Assembly (NCBI GenBank): GCA_018649885.1
Contig: JABIHA010000066.1
Location: forward strand, 1 to 64,000
Source of the DNA: Bacteriovoracaceae bacterium
Lineage (GTDB): Bacteria; Bdellovibrionota; Bacteriovoracia; Bacteriovoracales; Bacteriovoracaceae
Length of the DNA stretch: 64,000 bases
Direction of reading: 5' to 3'
Shown here in pieces: positions 53,490 to 61,783 of the stretch. The notes under the pieces were generated by a model. That model worked only from the letters and a program-made list of their open reading frames with translations. It did not search any database and was not told the DNA's origin. The position numbers and the translations under genes are program-made. Every line of letters begins with the position of its first letter. The first letter of the stretch is position 1.

Positions 53490-53863
53490 AGGTGGATTTT
53501 ATGATAATGGTGATTGATCTAAAATACAAAAGAGCATGAATTTATCCAAACTTCATCAGTTTTTCATCATCCTGCCCAAAAGAACAAACCATGTAAAATT
53601 ACAAAGTATCATCTTGTCATTCCATTTTATCATCTTGGAAATAAAATAGATTCGTTTCCAATAGAAGAAAGAATGTTGGATACTTTCTCACATTGGAGGG
53701 GAAAGCAAAACGCTTTCAGCATGACAATCTTCCGAAAGAGAGCGCAGAGTTTTTCATGGGTAGCGAGTGTTTCATAATTCCCACCCAGTGATTTTTTATA
53801 CCGAATGGTAAGAAGAATCTTATTCAGAGCAAGAAAGCCCCTTACTACTCAGGGGCTTTTTTT
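53490..53863 (+). other. Structured intergenic region
   Basis: This 374-base stretch is among the longest without a gene. It has a direct repeat TATCATCTTG (53607-53616 and 53629-53638), several hairpins from 53701 to 53825, and a terminator with nine T's on the plus strand. No protein gene was seen. Confidence 0.5.
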
Positions 53864-53865
53864 TT
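53690..53865 (+). ncRNA. Candidate small structured RNA
   Basis: Successive hairpins: GAAAGC-AAAAC-GCTTTC (53701-53717); CATGGGT (53755-53761) with ACCCAgTG (53083+700, i.e. 53783-53790); GAA-tgg-TAAGA-AGAA-TCTTA-TTC (53803-53825); then a terminator. Fragments CGAAAG and GGGTAGCG recall, weakly, the c-di-GMP-I (GEMM) aptamer. No plus-strand gene follows for 600 bases, so it would be a free-standing RNA. The 5' end is a guess; the terminator could instead serve the convergent gene. Confidence 0.32.
53834..53865. terminator. Terminator, stronger on the plus strand
   Basis: AAAGCCCCT (53834-53842) pairs with AGGGGCTTT (53851-53859), followed by a T run to 53865 on the plus strand. On the minus strand, the stem is followed by TTTCTTG, adequate for the secreted-protein gene at 53864. 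Confidence 0.85.
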
Positions 53866-54367
53866 ACAATTTTTTACAAATAATTTTTGTTTCAAGAATA
53901 ATTTGATCTAAATCTGGACTATTTAATTTTTCCATTTCTTCCTCAGAATAAACCTCTCTAAGCTCGTCCTCAACTCTTAAATCATTAACCTCTAAGTCAC
54001 CTATTATTCTTCCTGCTCTCTTACTTTGCAGCTGAGTAAGTTCATTGTAATCAAAAGTTGCAGAAAGCCACTTTTCGCAAAAATCAGAATAAGATATTTC
54101 AATTTTCCCATCTACTACTTCAGGGCTTTCAATAAGACCGACATATGAGTAAGTGGAGTCATTTAAACTATTTTTAGGGATTTCATGCTTAGGGTTTTTT
54201 GATAATACGTCAATAAATACCAATTTATTTTTGAACCAAGGTAGGTAATTCGTAAATTTCCCTGTTTCAAGGGTGCACTCTATTGATAATGGTTTCGAAT
54301 CAATTGCCTCTGCAGAGTGGGTGACAAATGAGATTGTTAAACTTAATGCAACTAACATAGTCTTCAT
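53864..54367 (-). CDS. Secreted acidic protein of unknown function
   Basis: 167 residues from ATG 54367 (AAGGA 7 bases upstream), with signal peptide MKTMLVALSLTISFVTHSAEA. The mature part is acidic with three cysteines (SIECTLETG, DFCEKW, IICKK). No family recognised. Stop codon lies at the edge of the terminator. Confidence 0.65.
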   Translation of the reverse strand: MKTMLVALSLTISFVTHSAEAIDSKPLSIECTLETGKFTNYLPWFKNKLVFIDVLSKNPKHEIPKNSLNDSTYSYVGLIESPEVVDGKIEISYSDFCEKWLSATFDYNELTQLQSKRAGRIIGDLEVNDLRVEDELREVYSEEEMEKLNSPDLDQIILETKIICKKL

Positions 54368-54495
54368 GGTGATTTCCTTTTTTTCCATCTTCTATAAGTT
54401 ACCCAAGTGACTGGCTAGACTGGGTGCTCAAAAAAATGTAATCTTTACACAAAAAGCCTTTAAACTAGAGTTAAGGTTCAGCTAAGGGGAGCTTT

Positions 54496-55155
54496 TTGCA
54501 AGAAAACTACTGGAACAATCGATGGATTACAGGGCAAACAGCCTGGCATATGTCAGAAACGAACCCAAGGCTTAAAGAGCATTTTCACTTATTGGAATTA
54601 ATAAAAGGGGATAGTGTATTTGTTCCACTTTGTGGACAAAGTTTAGATTTAAACTTTCTTCTTGAAAAAGATCTATGTGTTACAGGTTTAGACATATCCC
54701 CAGTAGCTGCTTACAAATCTTTCGAGTCCCAAAGCGTTGGATTCAAAAGTTACCCACTTGAAAGTGGCCAAGTGGTACAAGCAATGAGATCTAAGCTCAC
54801 TTATATAATTGGCGATTTTTTTAAAACTATTCCAAGACTGTCCTTAAATTTTATGGCCATTTGGGATAGAGCTTCACTTGTGGCCATATCTCCAGATACA
54901 AGAAAAAAATATGGTGAAATCAATTCCCAAATATTATCTGACAATGGGAAAATACTACTCGACACAATCTCATACGAATCAAGTGAATTACTGGGGCCTC
55001 CTTTTTCTGTGAATATTGAAGATGTTAAAAATATTTATCCAGGGTTTAAAGTTGAGCAAATCCTGTGCAGTAATTTCCCTACGACAAAACCTCGTTTTCT
55101 TGAAAGTGGTATAAATGAATTAACACAAAATCTTTTTGTACTTTCAAGAGCATAG
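54496..55155 (+). CDS. tpm: Thiopurine/chalcogen S-methyltransferase (TPMT family)
   Basis: 219 residues. Start TTG 54496 is supported by AGGGGAG and by the family N terminus (YWNNRWITGQTAWHMSETNP). SAM-binding region VFVPLCGQSLDLNFLLEK, then WDRASLVAISPDTR. Bacterial TPMTs methylate thiols, tellurite or selenite. Single gene; no neighbour explains its substrate. Confidence 0.9.
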   Translation: MQENYWNNRWITGQTAWHMSETNPRLKEHFHLLELIKGDSVFVPLCGQSLDLNFLLEKDLCVTGLDISPVAAYKSFESQSVGFKSYPLESGQVVQAMRSKLTYIIGDFFKTIPRLSLNFMAIWDRASLVAISPDTRKKYGEINSQILSDNGKILLDTISYESSELLGPPFSVNIEDVKNIYPGFKVEQILCSNFPTTKPRFLESGINELTQNLFVLSRA

Positions 55156-55222
55156 TTCACAATGGTGACGGTTTTCCCTACGTCAACCCCCGATAGTTTT
55201 TTAGTTTTTTAATTTTTCATAC

Positions 55223-55250
55223 CTTGACACTGGCCTTTATTGAACCATCT
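55223..55250 (+). promoter_or_regulatory. Heat-shock-type (sigma-32-like) promoter candidate
   Basis: CTTGACA (55223-55229) and AACCATCT (55243-55250) separated by 13 bases resemble the CTTGAAA / CCCCATNT consensus and lie upstream of the Hsp20 gene. TTGACA could also serve sigma-70, though no good -10 at 17 bases is seen. Confidence 0.4.
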
Positions 55251-55315
55251 TTGGAATAGAGGTGGGGGATCACTATACTCTCCCAATAAATTTTATTTCA
55301 AACTGGAGTTTAAAT

Positions 55316-55753
55316 ATGACACTTGCACTTAGAAGAAATTTTTGTAAACCTACAACCAACTCCCTAGACAGTGATTTCTTTCACGATTTCTTTTCGGACT
55401 TAGGTCTTAAAACCTCCCATGAGGAACAAAGTATTAATCCTAAGATTGAGTTTTATGAAGATGATAAAAGATTCATCTTCCTGGTAGAAGTTCCTGGGAT
55501 GAAAAAAGAGGATATTGCTCTTACTACTGAGAATGGACTACTTAAAATCAAAGGTGAAAAGAAGAGAAAAATGACTGATAACTCTGATGGAATTTTTAGA
55601 AGCGAAATTTCCTACGGAAAATTCGAAAGAGTTTTTAAACTTCCTTTGAATATTTCAACAAAAGAACTTGAAGCAAAACTTGAAGATGGTATTTTAAAAC
55701 TAACTCTTCAAAAGAAGGAAGAACTCAAAAGTAGAGAAATAGAAATCAAATAA
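55316..55753 (+). CDS. Small heat-shock protein (Hsp20/alpha-crystallin)
   Basis: 145 residues from ATG 55316 (GGAG upstream). Alpha-crystallin domain about 44-135: KIEFYEDDKRFIFLVEVPGM, then ENGLLKIKGEKKRK and a final LEDGILKLTLQKKE (the ADGVL-type motif). An ATP-independent holdase that binds unfolding proteins. The C-terminal I-x-I anchor is REIEIK. Own terminator. Confidence 0.95.
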   Translation: MTLALRRNFCKPTTNSLDSDFFHDFFSDLGLKTSHEEQSINPKIEFYEDDKRFIFLVEVPGMKKEDIALTTENGLLKIKGEKKRKMTDNSDGIFRSEISYGKFERVFKLPLNISTKELEAKLEDGILKLTLQKKEELKSREIEIK

Positions 55754-55757
55754 ATAA

Positions 55758-55793
55758 AAAAAGGGTTAAAAGAAATTTCCTTTAACCCTTTTT
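55758..55793. terminator. Bidirectional terminator after hsp20
   Basis: AAAAAGGGTTAAA (55758-55770) pairs with TTTAACCCTTTTT (55781-55793), with A and T runs on both sides; serves hsp20 and the convergent lipoprotein gene. Confidence 0.9.
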
Positions 55794-55817
55794 AACTATT
55801 TTACTAAAAATGATTTT

Positions 55818-56066
55818 TTATTCGCATCTACCTTTGTCTTCAAGTCTTTGTAAAAGACCTGCAGCATCGCTATAGGTATACCAGTATTGATTAAATGGTT
55901 GGCCATCTAATGCAACTCTATAGTGATCTCTTCCTTCTCTTTTTTCCAGCTTACAACCTGAGTCAGTAGAAGCAATATACCTGCTACCCTCAGCCTTGTG
56001 ACTTGTGGATGAACAACCTACGGCCATCATAGACATGACAACTAATAGGAGCGCGTAATTTTTCAT
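55818..56066 (-). CDS. Small predicted lipoprotein
   Basis: 82 residues. Lipobox A-V-G-C (Cys18), then a short mature domain with two further cysteines (SGCKLEKREG and the penultimate CE) and aromatic residues NQYWYTYSDA. No family recognised. Convergent with hsp20. Confidence 0.7.
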   Translation of the reverse strand: MKNYALLLVVMSMMAVGCSSTSHKAEGSRYIASTDSGCKLEKREGRDHYRVALDGQPFNQYWYTYSDAAGLLQRLEDKGRCE

Positions 56067-56268
56067 GTGTTTTCCTCCATTTTTCTACTTTTCCCAAAAG
56101 CATTTACTGCAAAACTTTTCGGTAAGCTTGATCATTCACTTAAGGTATTTACGAGAAAACATTGCCGATTCCTTTCATTTCGACTCTTTAACCAGCTAAT
56201 ATTAAACAAAATACCTTTTAACCGACTATCTAACTCAATTGGCGACCCAATCTACCGAAGGGTAAGCC

Positions 56269-56871
56269 ATGCAAAATATAAGGTACGGCTTAATTCTAAT
56301 AATTTTAGTGCTCACCTTCCCACTCAATTCTAGTGGAGAGAGCACTGGCACTATTGCTAGTGAGCAAGTACCGGAGAAGCCCTTTCAGGTTAGTATTTCC
56401 TTTAATCGTCAGCACAAGAGCATTATTGTATTTGAAGACGAGCTGACCTTCTGGGAGAACGATGGAATAATCCTTCTTAAGGTCAAAGAATGTAATAAGA
56501 GAATGGTCAAGGGTCTTGTGAACTCAATTAAGTATGTCCTTAATACAAGCTTAATTTACCATAACCCTCAAAAACATCTACGCGAAGTATATTTTCATTA
56601 TAAAGGTGAAAATAAGATTGCACCTTACAACTCAAGAATAGGCAACTACCTTAGAAGACTGAGTGAGCATGTCACAAAAATCTTCAGCAACTCGAAGGTC
56701 AGCTGCATTGTTCCTAAGGAAATGGAAATATTTCATCCAATGTACAGCCGAATTCAGTTCTGGGTGGAGAGAAAAGACAAACACAAAGTTGGAAGACCAT
56801 ACCATTGGTACGAATTTCCCAAACATCACCGTGAAGTTTACATTCCTTTTTGGTATGATCCCGAATATTAA
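56269..56871 (+). CDS. Secreted basic protein of unknown function
   Basis: 200 residues. Signal peptide (about 1-23), then a mature part rich in His/Tyr/Arg near the end (RPYHWYEFPKHHREVYIPF). AAGGGTAAGCC precedes the ATG. No family recognised. The downstream EcsC gene starts 18 bases later, so they may form an operon. Confidence 0.65.
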   Translation: MQNIRYGLILIILVLTFPLNSSGESTGTIASEQVPEKPFQVSISFNRQHKSIIVFEDELTFWENDGIILLKVKECNKRMVKGLVNSIKYVLNTSLIYHNPQKHLREVYFHYKGENKIAPYNSRIGNYLRRLSEHVTKIFSNSKVSCIVPKEMEIFHPMYSRIQFWVERKDKHKVGRPYHWYEFPKHHREVYIPFWYDPEY

Positions 56872-56889
56872 ATTTGTTGGAGAAAGATT

Positions 56890-57792
56890 TTGCAATATAA
56901 ATTAAATACCGAAAAAATGCATTCACTGCACAAGGAATTCAATGAATGGATTGAAGAGACATCTCAATCCAAAATATCTTCACTCTTTGAAAGAGCAAGT
57001 CACCCAATAGAAAAAAACCTAACAAAGGCATCTAAGTTACTTCCAGAAAATTTTAGAGAACAAATTGAAAAAAGCGTAGAAAAAAGCTTCTTGGGGCTTT
57101 TGAACTTATCTGAATACTCAACATCATCTGAAAAAACCTGGAATGCCCTGGCCAAATTAAATAACACTAATATTGCATCCATTGACGATTTATATGAACA
57201 AGACTTCTCACACATTAAAAAATTTATTTTTTCACAAATCGCCCTACACCAAAAATGGTCAATGACTCATGGGTTTGCATTAGGACTTGGAGGCGCTTTT
57301 CTTACAGCAACAGATGTCCCGCTCGCCATTAGCAGTGGACTCAGACTCATTTTAGTAATTGGTCAAAGCTTTGGAATTGATTTCAATATTGTGGAAGAAA
57401 GGCTTCTTTGCTTTCACATACTATCAATGTCGTTAGTAGAAAAAGGGACTGAAGAATTTATAAAAGGACTGGATACTCCATTTGATAAAATAGGCATGGA
57501 TTCTAGCGTTGCCATGAAAATATTAAAGTCTAAAGGCAACCAGATCACCTTGCTAAATAATCCCATATTGAAAAAAATATTTGATAACCTAATTAAAAAA
57601 TCAACCCAATCCATATTTAAAAGAAAAATAGCTCAGCTTGTACCTGTTATTGGAGGTATCGCAGGGGCACATAGTAATTTTCAATTTATAAAAAATGTTG
57701 GAGTAACAGCTTATTACCTATACCTTAAAAAGGTAATCCTAGAATCTAAAATATCAAATGGTTTAAGTGATGTGGATATAGAAGATGTTTAG
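56890..57792 (+). CDS. EcsC-family membrane-associated protein
   Basis: 300 residues. TTG start 56890 with GGAGA 6 bases upstream; ATG 56917 is an alternative. EcsC core (about 115-290): MTHGFALGLGGAFLTATDVP and IAQLVPVIGGIAGAHSNFQF, with amphipathic glycine-rich hydrophobic helices. The family is named from an ABC-transporter operon; its activity is unknown. The 3' end overlaps the HD-GYP gene by 4 bases. Confidence 0.85.
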   Translation: MQYKLNTEKMHSLHKEFNEWIEETSQSKISSLFERASHPIEKNLTKASKLLPENFREQIEKSVEKSFLGLLNLSEYSTSSEKTWNALAKLNNTNIASIDDLYEQDFSHIKKFIFSQIALHQKWSMTHGFALGLGGAFLTATDVPLAISSGLRLILVIGQSFGIDFNIVEERLLCFHILSMSLVEKGTEEFIKGLDTPFDKIGMDSSVAMKILKSKGNQITLLNNPILKKIFDNLIKKSTQSIFKRKIAQLVPVIGGIAGAHSNFQFIKNVGVTAYYLYLKKVILESKISNGLSDVDIEDV

Positions 57793-58784
57793 GATTCTCG
57801 CTCTCTTTCATAGCCTGCAAAGGCCAATCTGAGTGCATCTGTACAACGAGGAATAAGCTCAGGGTCGAATTGCTTTCCTCTATCATATTCTAAAATTTTA
57901 ATCGCCTTTTCATAGGTTTCTTCTGAACGATTCTTTTCTTCACAGAGTACACCATCCACTATATTTGCGATGGTCACAATTTTAGTCAATTCATATATTT
58001 CTTTATCCTTTAAACCTTTTGGGAATCCCTGTCCATTGTGTTGCTCGTGATGCTGCAATACTATCGTCAGTACAGGATCTTGTAGTCCCCCTATTTTTTT
58101 GAGGGCATCAACACCCTTTTTGGGGTGATCTTGAATCGCTTGTGAGTACATGGCATTATTTGGATTCTCCAAAACATTTGCTGGAATTTTCGCCTTGGCA
58201 TAATCGTGAAAAAGAGCTCCCAGGTAAATATTCTCAAGAACATTTGGATGACCATGACCGCAGACCATTCCGAGATAAAGTGCAATTTGAGCAGTATTTA
58301 CAGAATGCTCAGCAACCGATTGGCTCAATTTTGTAATTTTAGCGAGGACTTGAGTTGCTTCTTTTTTCTTAGATACAATCTGAATAAACTCTTCTACTTG
58401 TTCTTGTAATAACTCTACAGTTTCTGTTGAAAGGTGTTCATCTGAGAAAGTTTCAAATACCGTCTCTGCAATATTTTCTCTTTTCTCAACAATATCTCGA
58501 TTCTCTTCACCAACTTCATCTACCATTTCTTGGATGACTTCTTCTTTTTTCTCTCCCACCCACGTATTAAATTTTCCAGATTCAGAGTTATCGATATAAA
58601 TGCCTTTTACATTTTTCGACATAAAAAAATTGAACTTATCAGAATCAAGGATGTCTCCCTCATTTTTATACTTCAAATACTTTCCATTGATTTTCAAAAA
58701 TATTGAAGAAGGAAGCTCTCTCCCTGGAGAAATTTTAGAAAGTGAAACAAAAACAAAATCGTCATCTTGGGAATCTGCGGTCAA
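57789..58784 (-). CDS. HD-GYP-type c-di-GMP phosphodiesterase
   Basis: 331 residues. TTG start 58784 with CGGAG 6 bases upstream. An N-terminal domain (about 1-100) of unknown type is followed by an HD-GYP domain (about 165-320): HD in LFHDYAKAKIP, HPKKGVDAL, and HHEQHNGQGFPKG, where the GYP is GFP; the final metal ligand region is IANIVDGV. It probably hydrolyses c-di-GMP, reinforcing the c-di-GMP theme of the window. Confidence 0.87.
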   Translation of the reverse strand: MTADSQDDDFVFVSLSKISPGRELPSSIFLKINGKYLKYKNEGDILDSDKFNFFMSKNVKGIYIDNSESGKFNTWVGEKKEEVIQEMVDEVGEENRDIVEKRENIAETVFETFSDEHLSTETVELLQEQVEEFIQIVSKKKEATQVLAKITKLSQSVAEHSVNTAQIALYLGMVCGHGHPNVLENIYLGALFHDYAKAKIPANVLENPNNAMYSQAIQDHPKKGVDALKKIGGLQDPVLTIVLQHHEQHNGQGFPKGLKDKEIYELTKIVTIANIVDGVLCEEKNRSEETYEKAIKILEYDRGKQFDPELIPRCTDALRLAFAGYERERES

Positions 58785-59042
58785 GCTATACTCCGAATTT
58801 TTTCAATTATTTAATATCAAGTATATACCATCCCTTAAACGGCTGCTAAAAAGTAAAATAATTTCCCATCTCTCATAATTATCAGATCGAAACGTTTTAA
58901 TTGGTTTAGATGATCAATACCACCTCAATAAACCTTATTGATTTTGCACCACACAGATATTGCGTGGTAAGTAGCAGATTTTAAAACACATTTTTTCTCA
59001 CTGCCAAATATCATTGGTAAGGCCGAGTCCCCCTCTCCATGC

Positions 59043-59048
59043 TATAAT
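59043..59048 (+). promoter_or_regulatory. -10 element of the PilZ membrane-protein gene
   Basis: A perfect TATAAT lies 30 bases before the ATG at 59079, in a 294-base gap that otherwise contains a small hairpin (ACCAC/GTGGT near 58950-58972). No convincing -35 is seen. Confidence 0.45.
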
Positions 59049-59078
59049 GTAGCGTTTGAATATCCGGGGGGATTATCT

Positions 59079-59828
59079 ATGAGAAAGCGTCCATTCTTTT
59101 TCGTTTTCCTTACAATTGTTCATTTAATAGAGCCGCTAATAAAGATATTTTATTTTAAAGCTTTAACCCATTTTTCATGGGACACAATTTTTCAGAATTT
59201 AATGAGCCTAGATTCGCCAAAGCTTATTTTTGATTTTTGGTTCGTCTTCCCACTTGCTGGGTGGGCCTTATTTGGGGTCAAGAAATGGAGTTATCCATTA
59301 TTTTTGAGTCTACAATTTTACTCTGTACTCAATCATGTGTTTTATCAAAAATATGCTTGGCCCTATGTTAGTGAAACACCGTTTCTAACAAATTATCTTA
59401 TACTTTTTTGCAATGTAAGCATTATCGTCTATTTTCTAATTCCAAGTGTAAGAAAACCATTTTTCGACCCTAAAGTTAGGTGGTGGGAGACAGACAATCG
59501 TTACTCTTGCACTATTCCTTGTACATTAACTGATACCAAGACAGGGCAATCCATCAGCTGTCACATTCTCAATATTTCGACGACAGGAGTCTTTACCAGT
59601 CAAGTTTTTGACTCAACTGAGGAGCAAGGCACTGTTAAAATTCAAATTCATCATGGAGATACCGAACTTTTATTATCTGGAAAGACCATGAATATACATA
59701 GGTATAAGAATACAAACGGAACAGGGATCAAATTTGACTTCACCAATATTTGGGAAAAAATAGCTGTCTTGAACTTCGTATCAAAAATAAAAAAGGGAAG
59801 TAAACATATCTTACCCAACGCCGCTTAA
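59079..59828 (+). CDS. Membrane protein with C-terminal PilZ domain
   Basis: 249 residues. About four membrane helices (10-30, 48-66, 75-90, 105-122), then a cytoplasmic PilZ domain (about 138-235) containing NRYSC, NISTTGVF and GTGIKFDF, which fit the R-x3-R and (D/N)-x-S-x2-G motifs imperfectly (the first arginine pair is incomplete). Likely a membrane c-di-GMP receptor. AGGGGGATT before the ATG. Confidence 0.8.
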   Translation: MRKRPFFFVFLTIVHLIEPLIKIFYFKALTHFSWDTIFQNLMSLDSPKLIFDFWFVFPLAGWALFGVKKWSYPLFLSLQFYSVLNHVFYQKYAWPYVSETPFLTNYLILFCNVSIIVYFLIPSVRKPFFDPKVRWWETDNRYSCTIPCTLTDTKTGQSISCHILNISTTGVFTSQVFDSTEEQGTVKIQIHHGDTELLLSGKTMNIHRYKNTNGTGIKFDFTNIWEKIAVLNFVSKIKKGSKHILPNAA

Positions 59829-59874
59829 GAAGCCGGTGTTTAACTTTTATTTTCATGGTAAAAAACCTATAATT

Positions 59875-59902
59875 TAACCGAGGTATATATGTATCTCGGT
59901 TA
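59875..59902. promoter_or_regulatory. Inverted repeat upstream of the EEP-nuclease gene
   Basis: TAACCGAG (59875-59882) and CTCGGTTA (59895-59902) are perfect 8-base arms with a 12-base AT-rich spacer. It is 30 bases before the GTG start at 59932, so it could be an operator or a weak terminator of the preceding gene. Confidence 0.4.
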
Positions 59903-59931
59903 GATAATTTTTCAAATAAATTGAGGAAATA

Positions 59932-60948
59932 GTGGTTTTGTACATAGCCATTTGCATAGTAGCTCTTCTAATAGGCATTTTCTTATTTGCAGTCGGTGGG
60001 ATTCAGCGCTGGGGTGTAATTGGTGCAGAAGTAATTACTAATCCACAATTTCTAGATCAAGATTGTACTAAAAGCTCACTTAAAATCATCTCTTGGAATA
60101 TTTCATTTGCACAAGGAGAAGGCTCAGGGGGCGAAAGGTACACTCCAAGAAGCGAAATCGAAATGAAGCAAGCTTTAGATGGGATCGCAAGTTTTTTAAA
60201 AAGCCAAGATCCCGATATCATTTTACTGCAAGAAATCGATTTCGACTCCAAAAGAAGCTACTATACTGACCAGCTTAATTATCTTTCAAATGCACTTGGA
60301 TACCGTTACTCAGCAAAAGCTCTTTCTTGGAAGGCAGGATATATTCCATACCCCTACTTCCCCATAAAAAATCAATTTGGTAAAATCAGGTCCGGTGGAG
60401 CAGTTATTTCAAAATGGCCCATTAACTCTAATTCAATATTTCTGCACCCCAAGCCTGATACTCACTCTTGGTGGTATAATGCATTTTACCTATTTCGATA
60501 TTCACAGGTTTTAAGTTTCAATGTCGCTGGAAAAACTTTCAGTGCAATTAATAATCATCTAGAAGCATTTGCAGCTCAAAATAGACAGCTGCAAGCCCAG
60601 AAATTGATTGAAATCATAGGCGAAAACCACGTGGAAGTTGCTTTTATCGGTGGCGATTTTAATACTATTCCTAGAGATTCTAAAGTAAAGTCTTTTATAG
60701 ATGGAGATAATTACGAATTTGATGAAACATATTGTATTTTCGAAAGTATGAAAGATTTTAGAGAAATTGTCCCTCATAAGGAATATATCAAGAGTGAGAA
60801 GAGTTATTTCACTTTTCCTGCCAAAGGCCCAAATCGAAGATTAGACTATATTTTTGTCAATTCCAAATATCAATTTGAAAATGTTGAATTCCATCACCCC
60901 GGTGAGATGTCTGATCATCTTCCTATTTCGGTTGAGATACTATTATGA
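59932..60948 (+). CDS. Endonuclease/exonuclease/phosphatase-family protein
   Basis: 338 residues. GTG start with GAGGAAA upstream. N-terminal membrane helix (about 2-20), then an EEP domain: IISWNISFA, DIILLQEIDFD (catalytic Glu), NNHLEAF, GGDFNTIPRD, and SDHLPIS at the end. The fold hydrolyses phosphodiesters of DNA, lipids or inositol phosphates; the membrane anchor suggests a phospholipase or outer-face hydrolase. Overlaps the next gene by ATGA. Confidence 0.88.
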   Translation: MVLYIAICIVALLIGIFLFAVGGIQRWGVIGAEVITNPQFLDQDCTKSSLKIISWNISFAQGEGSGGERYTPRSEIEMKQALDGIASFLKSQDPDIILLQEIDFDSKRSYYTDQLNYLSNALGYRYSAKALSWKAGYIPYPYFPIKNQFGKIRSGGAVISKWPINSNSIFLHPKPDTHSWWYNAFYLFRYSQVLSFNVAGKTFSAINNHLEAFAAQNRQLQAQKLIEIIGENHVEVAFIGGDFNTIPRDSKVKSFIDGDNYEFDETYCIFESMKDFREIVPHKEYIKSEKSYFTFPAKGPNRRLDYIFVNSKYQFENVEFHHPGEMSDHLPISVEILL

Positions 60949-61760
60949 ATTATTATCAAGCACTCAATTTAGAGAATAATTTAGAAGAGTTGTTGTTAAA
61001 TTACTTTGTATTTTGCATTGTTTATTTTTTAGTGTTCTTTCTAATTTCAGTCCTAAGGGATGACTATAGCTCGGTTGATTCAGGGTGGAGCATAGGGATT
61101 GTCCTCTCAACACTACTAACTTACTATTTTAAAACAGAGGCTCAAACCTTTTATTCTAAAATCATTATATTTCTTGTGTTTATTTGGGGAGCCCGGTTAT
61201 CGCTCCATCGACTTGTTAGAAACATTAGAGACGGTGAAGATTTCAGGTATCAAAACTTACGTATCAAATGGCCAAAGTTTTTTAAAACTCAAATATTTTT
61301 CAAGGTATTTCTTGTGCAAGCCATTTTGCAATTTGTTGTGATCCTCCCTCTAATTGTAGGATTAAATTCTCCTTTACCAAAAATTAAATTTAGATTTAGC
61401 TTAGGAATTATCGTTTTCATTATTGGATTTGCAATAGAATCTATTTCAGATTTTCAACTCTTTAGTTTTAAATCTTTAAAGAAAAATCACAAAAAAGTTT
61501 TATCTTCTGGAATGTGGAAATGGTGTAGGCATCCAAACTACTTAGGTGAAATTACTTTGTGGTGGGGAATATTTCTTTGTTGTTACACAAAAAACTATAA
61601 ATGGATTTATACCGGTCCTATGATGCTAACCCTATTTATTGCCAAAATATCTGGAGTGCCTCTTATAGAGAGGAGATTTTCGCACAATAAAGATTATCAA
61701 TTGTACAAAGACAGAACAGGGTCAATATTCCCTATTTCAAAAAAGCCTCACTCTGATTAA
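60945..61760 (+). CDS. DUF1295 / steroid 5-alpha-reductase-like membrane protein
   Basis: 271 residues. About six membrane helices, with the C-terminal motif SGMWKWCRHPNYLGEITLWWG characteristic of the DUF1295 and isoprenylcysteine methyltransferase-like group. Probably an NADPH-dependent lipid reductase or methyltransferase of the inner membrane. Coupled to the EEP gene by a 4-base overlap. Confidence 0.87.
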   Translation: MNYYQALNLENNLEELLLNYFVFCIVYFLVFFLISVLRDDYSSVDSGWSIGIVLSTLLTYYFKTEAQTFYSKIIIFLVFIWGARLSLHRLVRNIRDGEDFRYQNLRIKWPKFFKTQIFFKVFLVQAILQFVVILPLIVGLNSPLPKIKFRFSLGIIVFIIGFAIESISDFQLFSFKSLKKNHKKVLSSGMWKWCRHPNYLGEITLWWGIFLCCYTKNYKWIYTGPMMLTLFIAKISGVPLIERRFSHNKDYQLYKDRTGSIFPISKKPHSD

Positions 61761-61783
61761 GATCACCTGTGCTTACTTGCTAC

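Noticed and set aside
53690..53800. c-di-GMP-I (GEMM) riboswitch
   Set aside because: The highly conserved GACGCAAAG-type segment is not present and the paired elements do not fall in the right order, so only a generic RNA is proposed.
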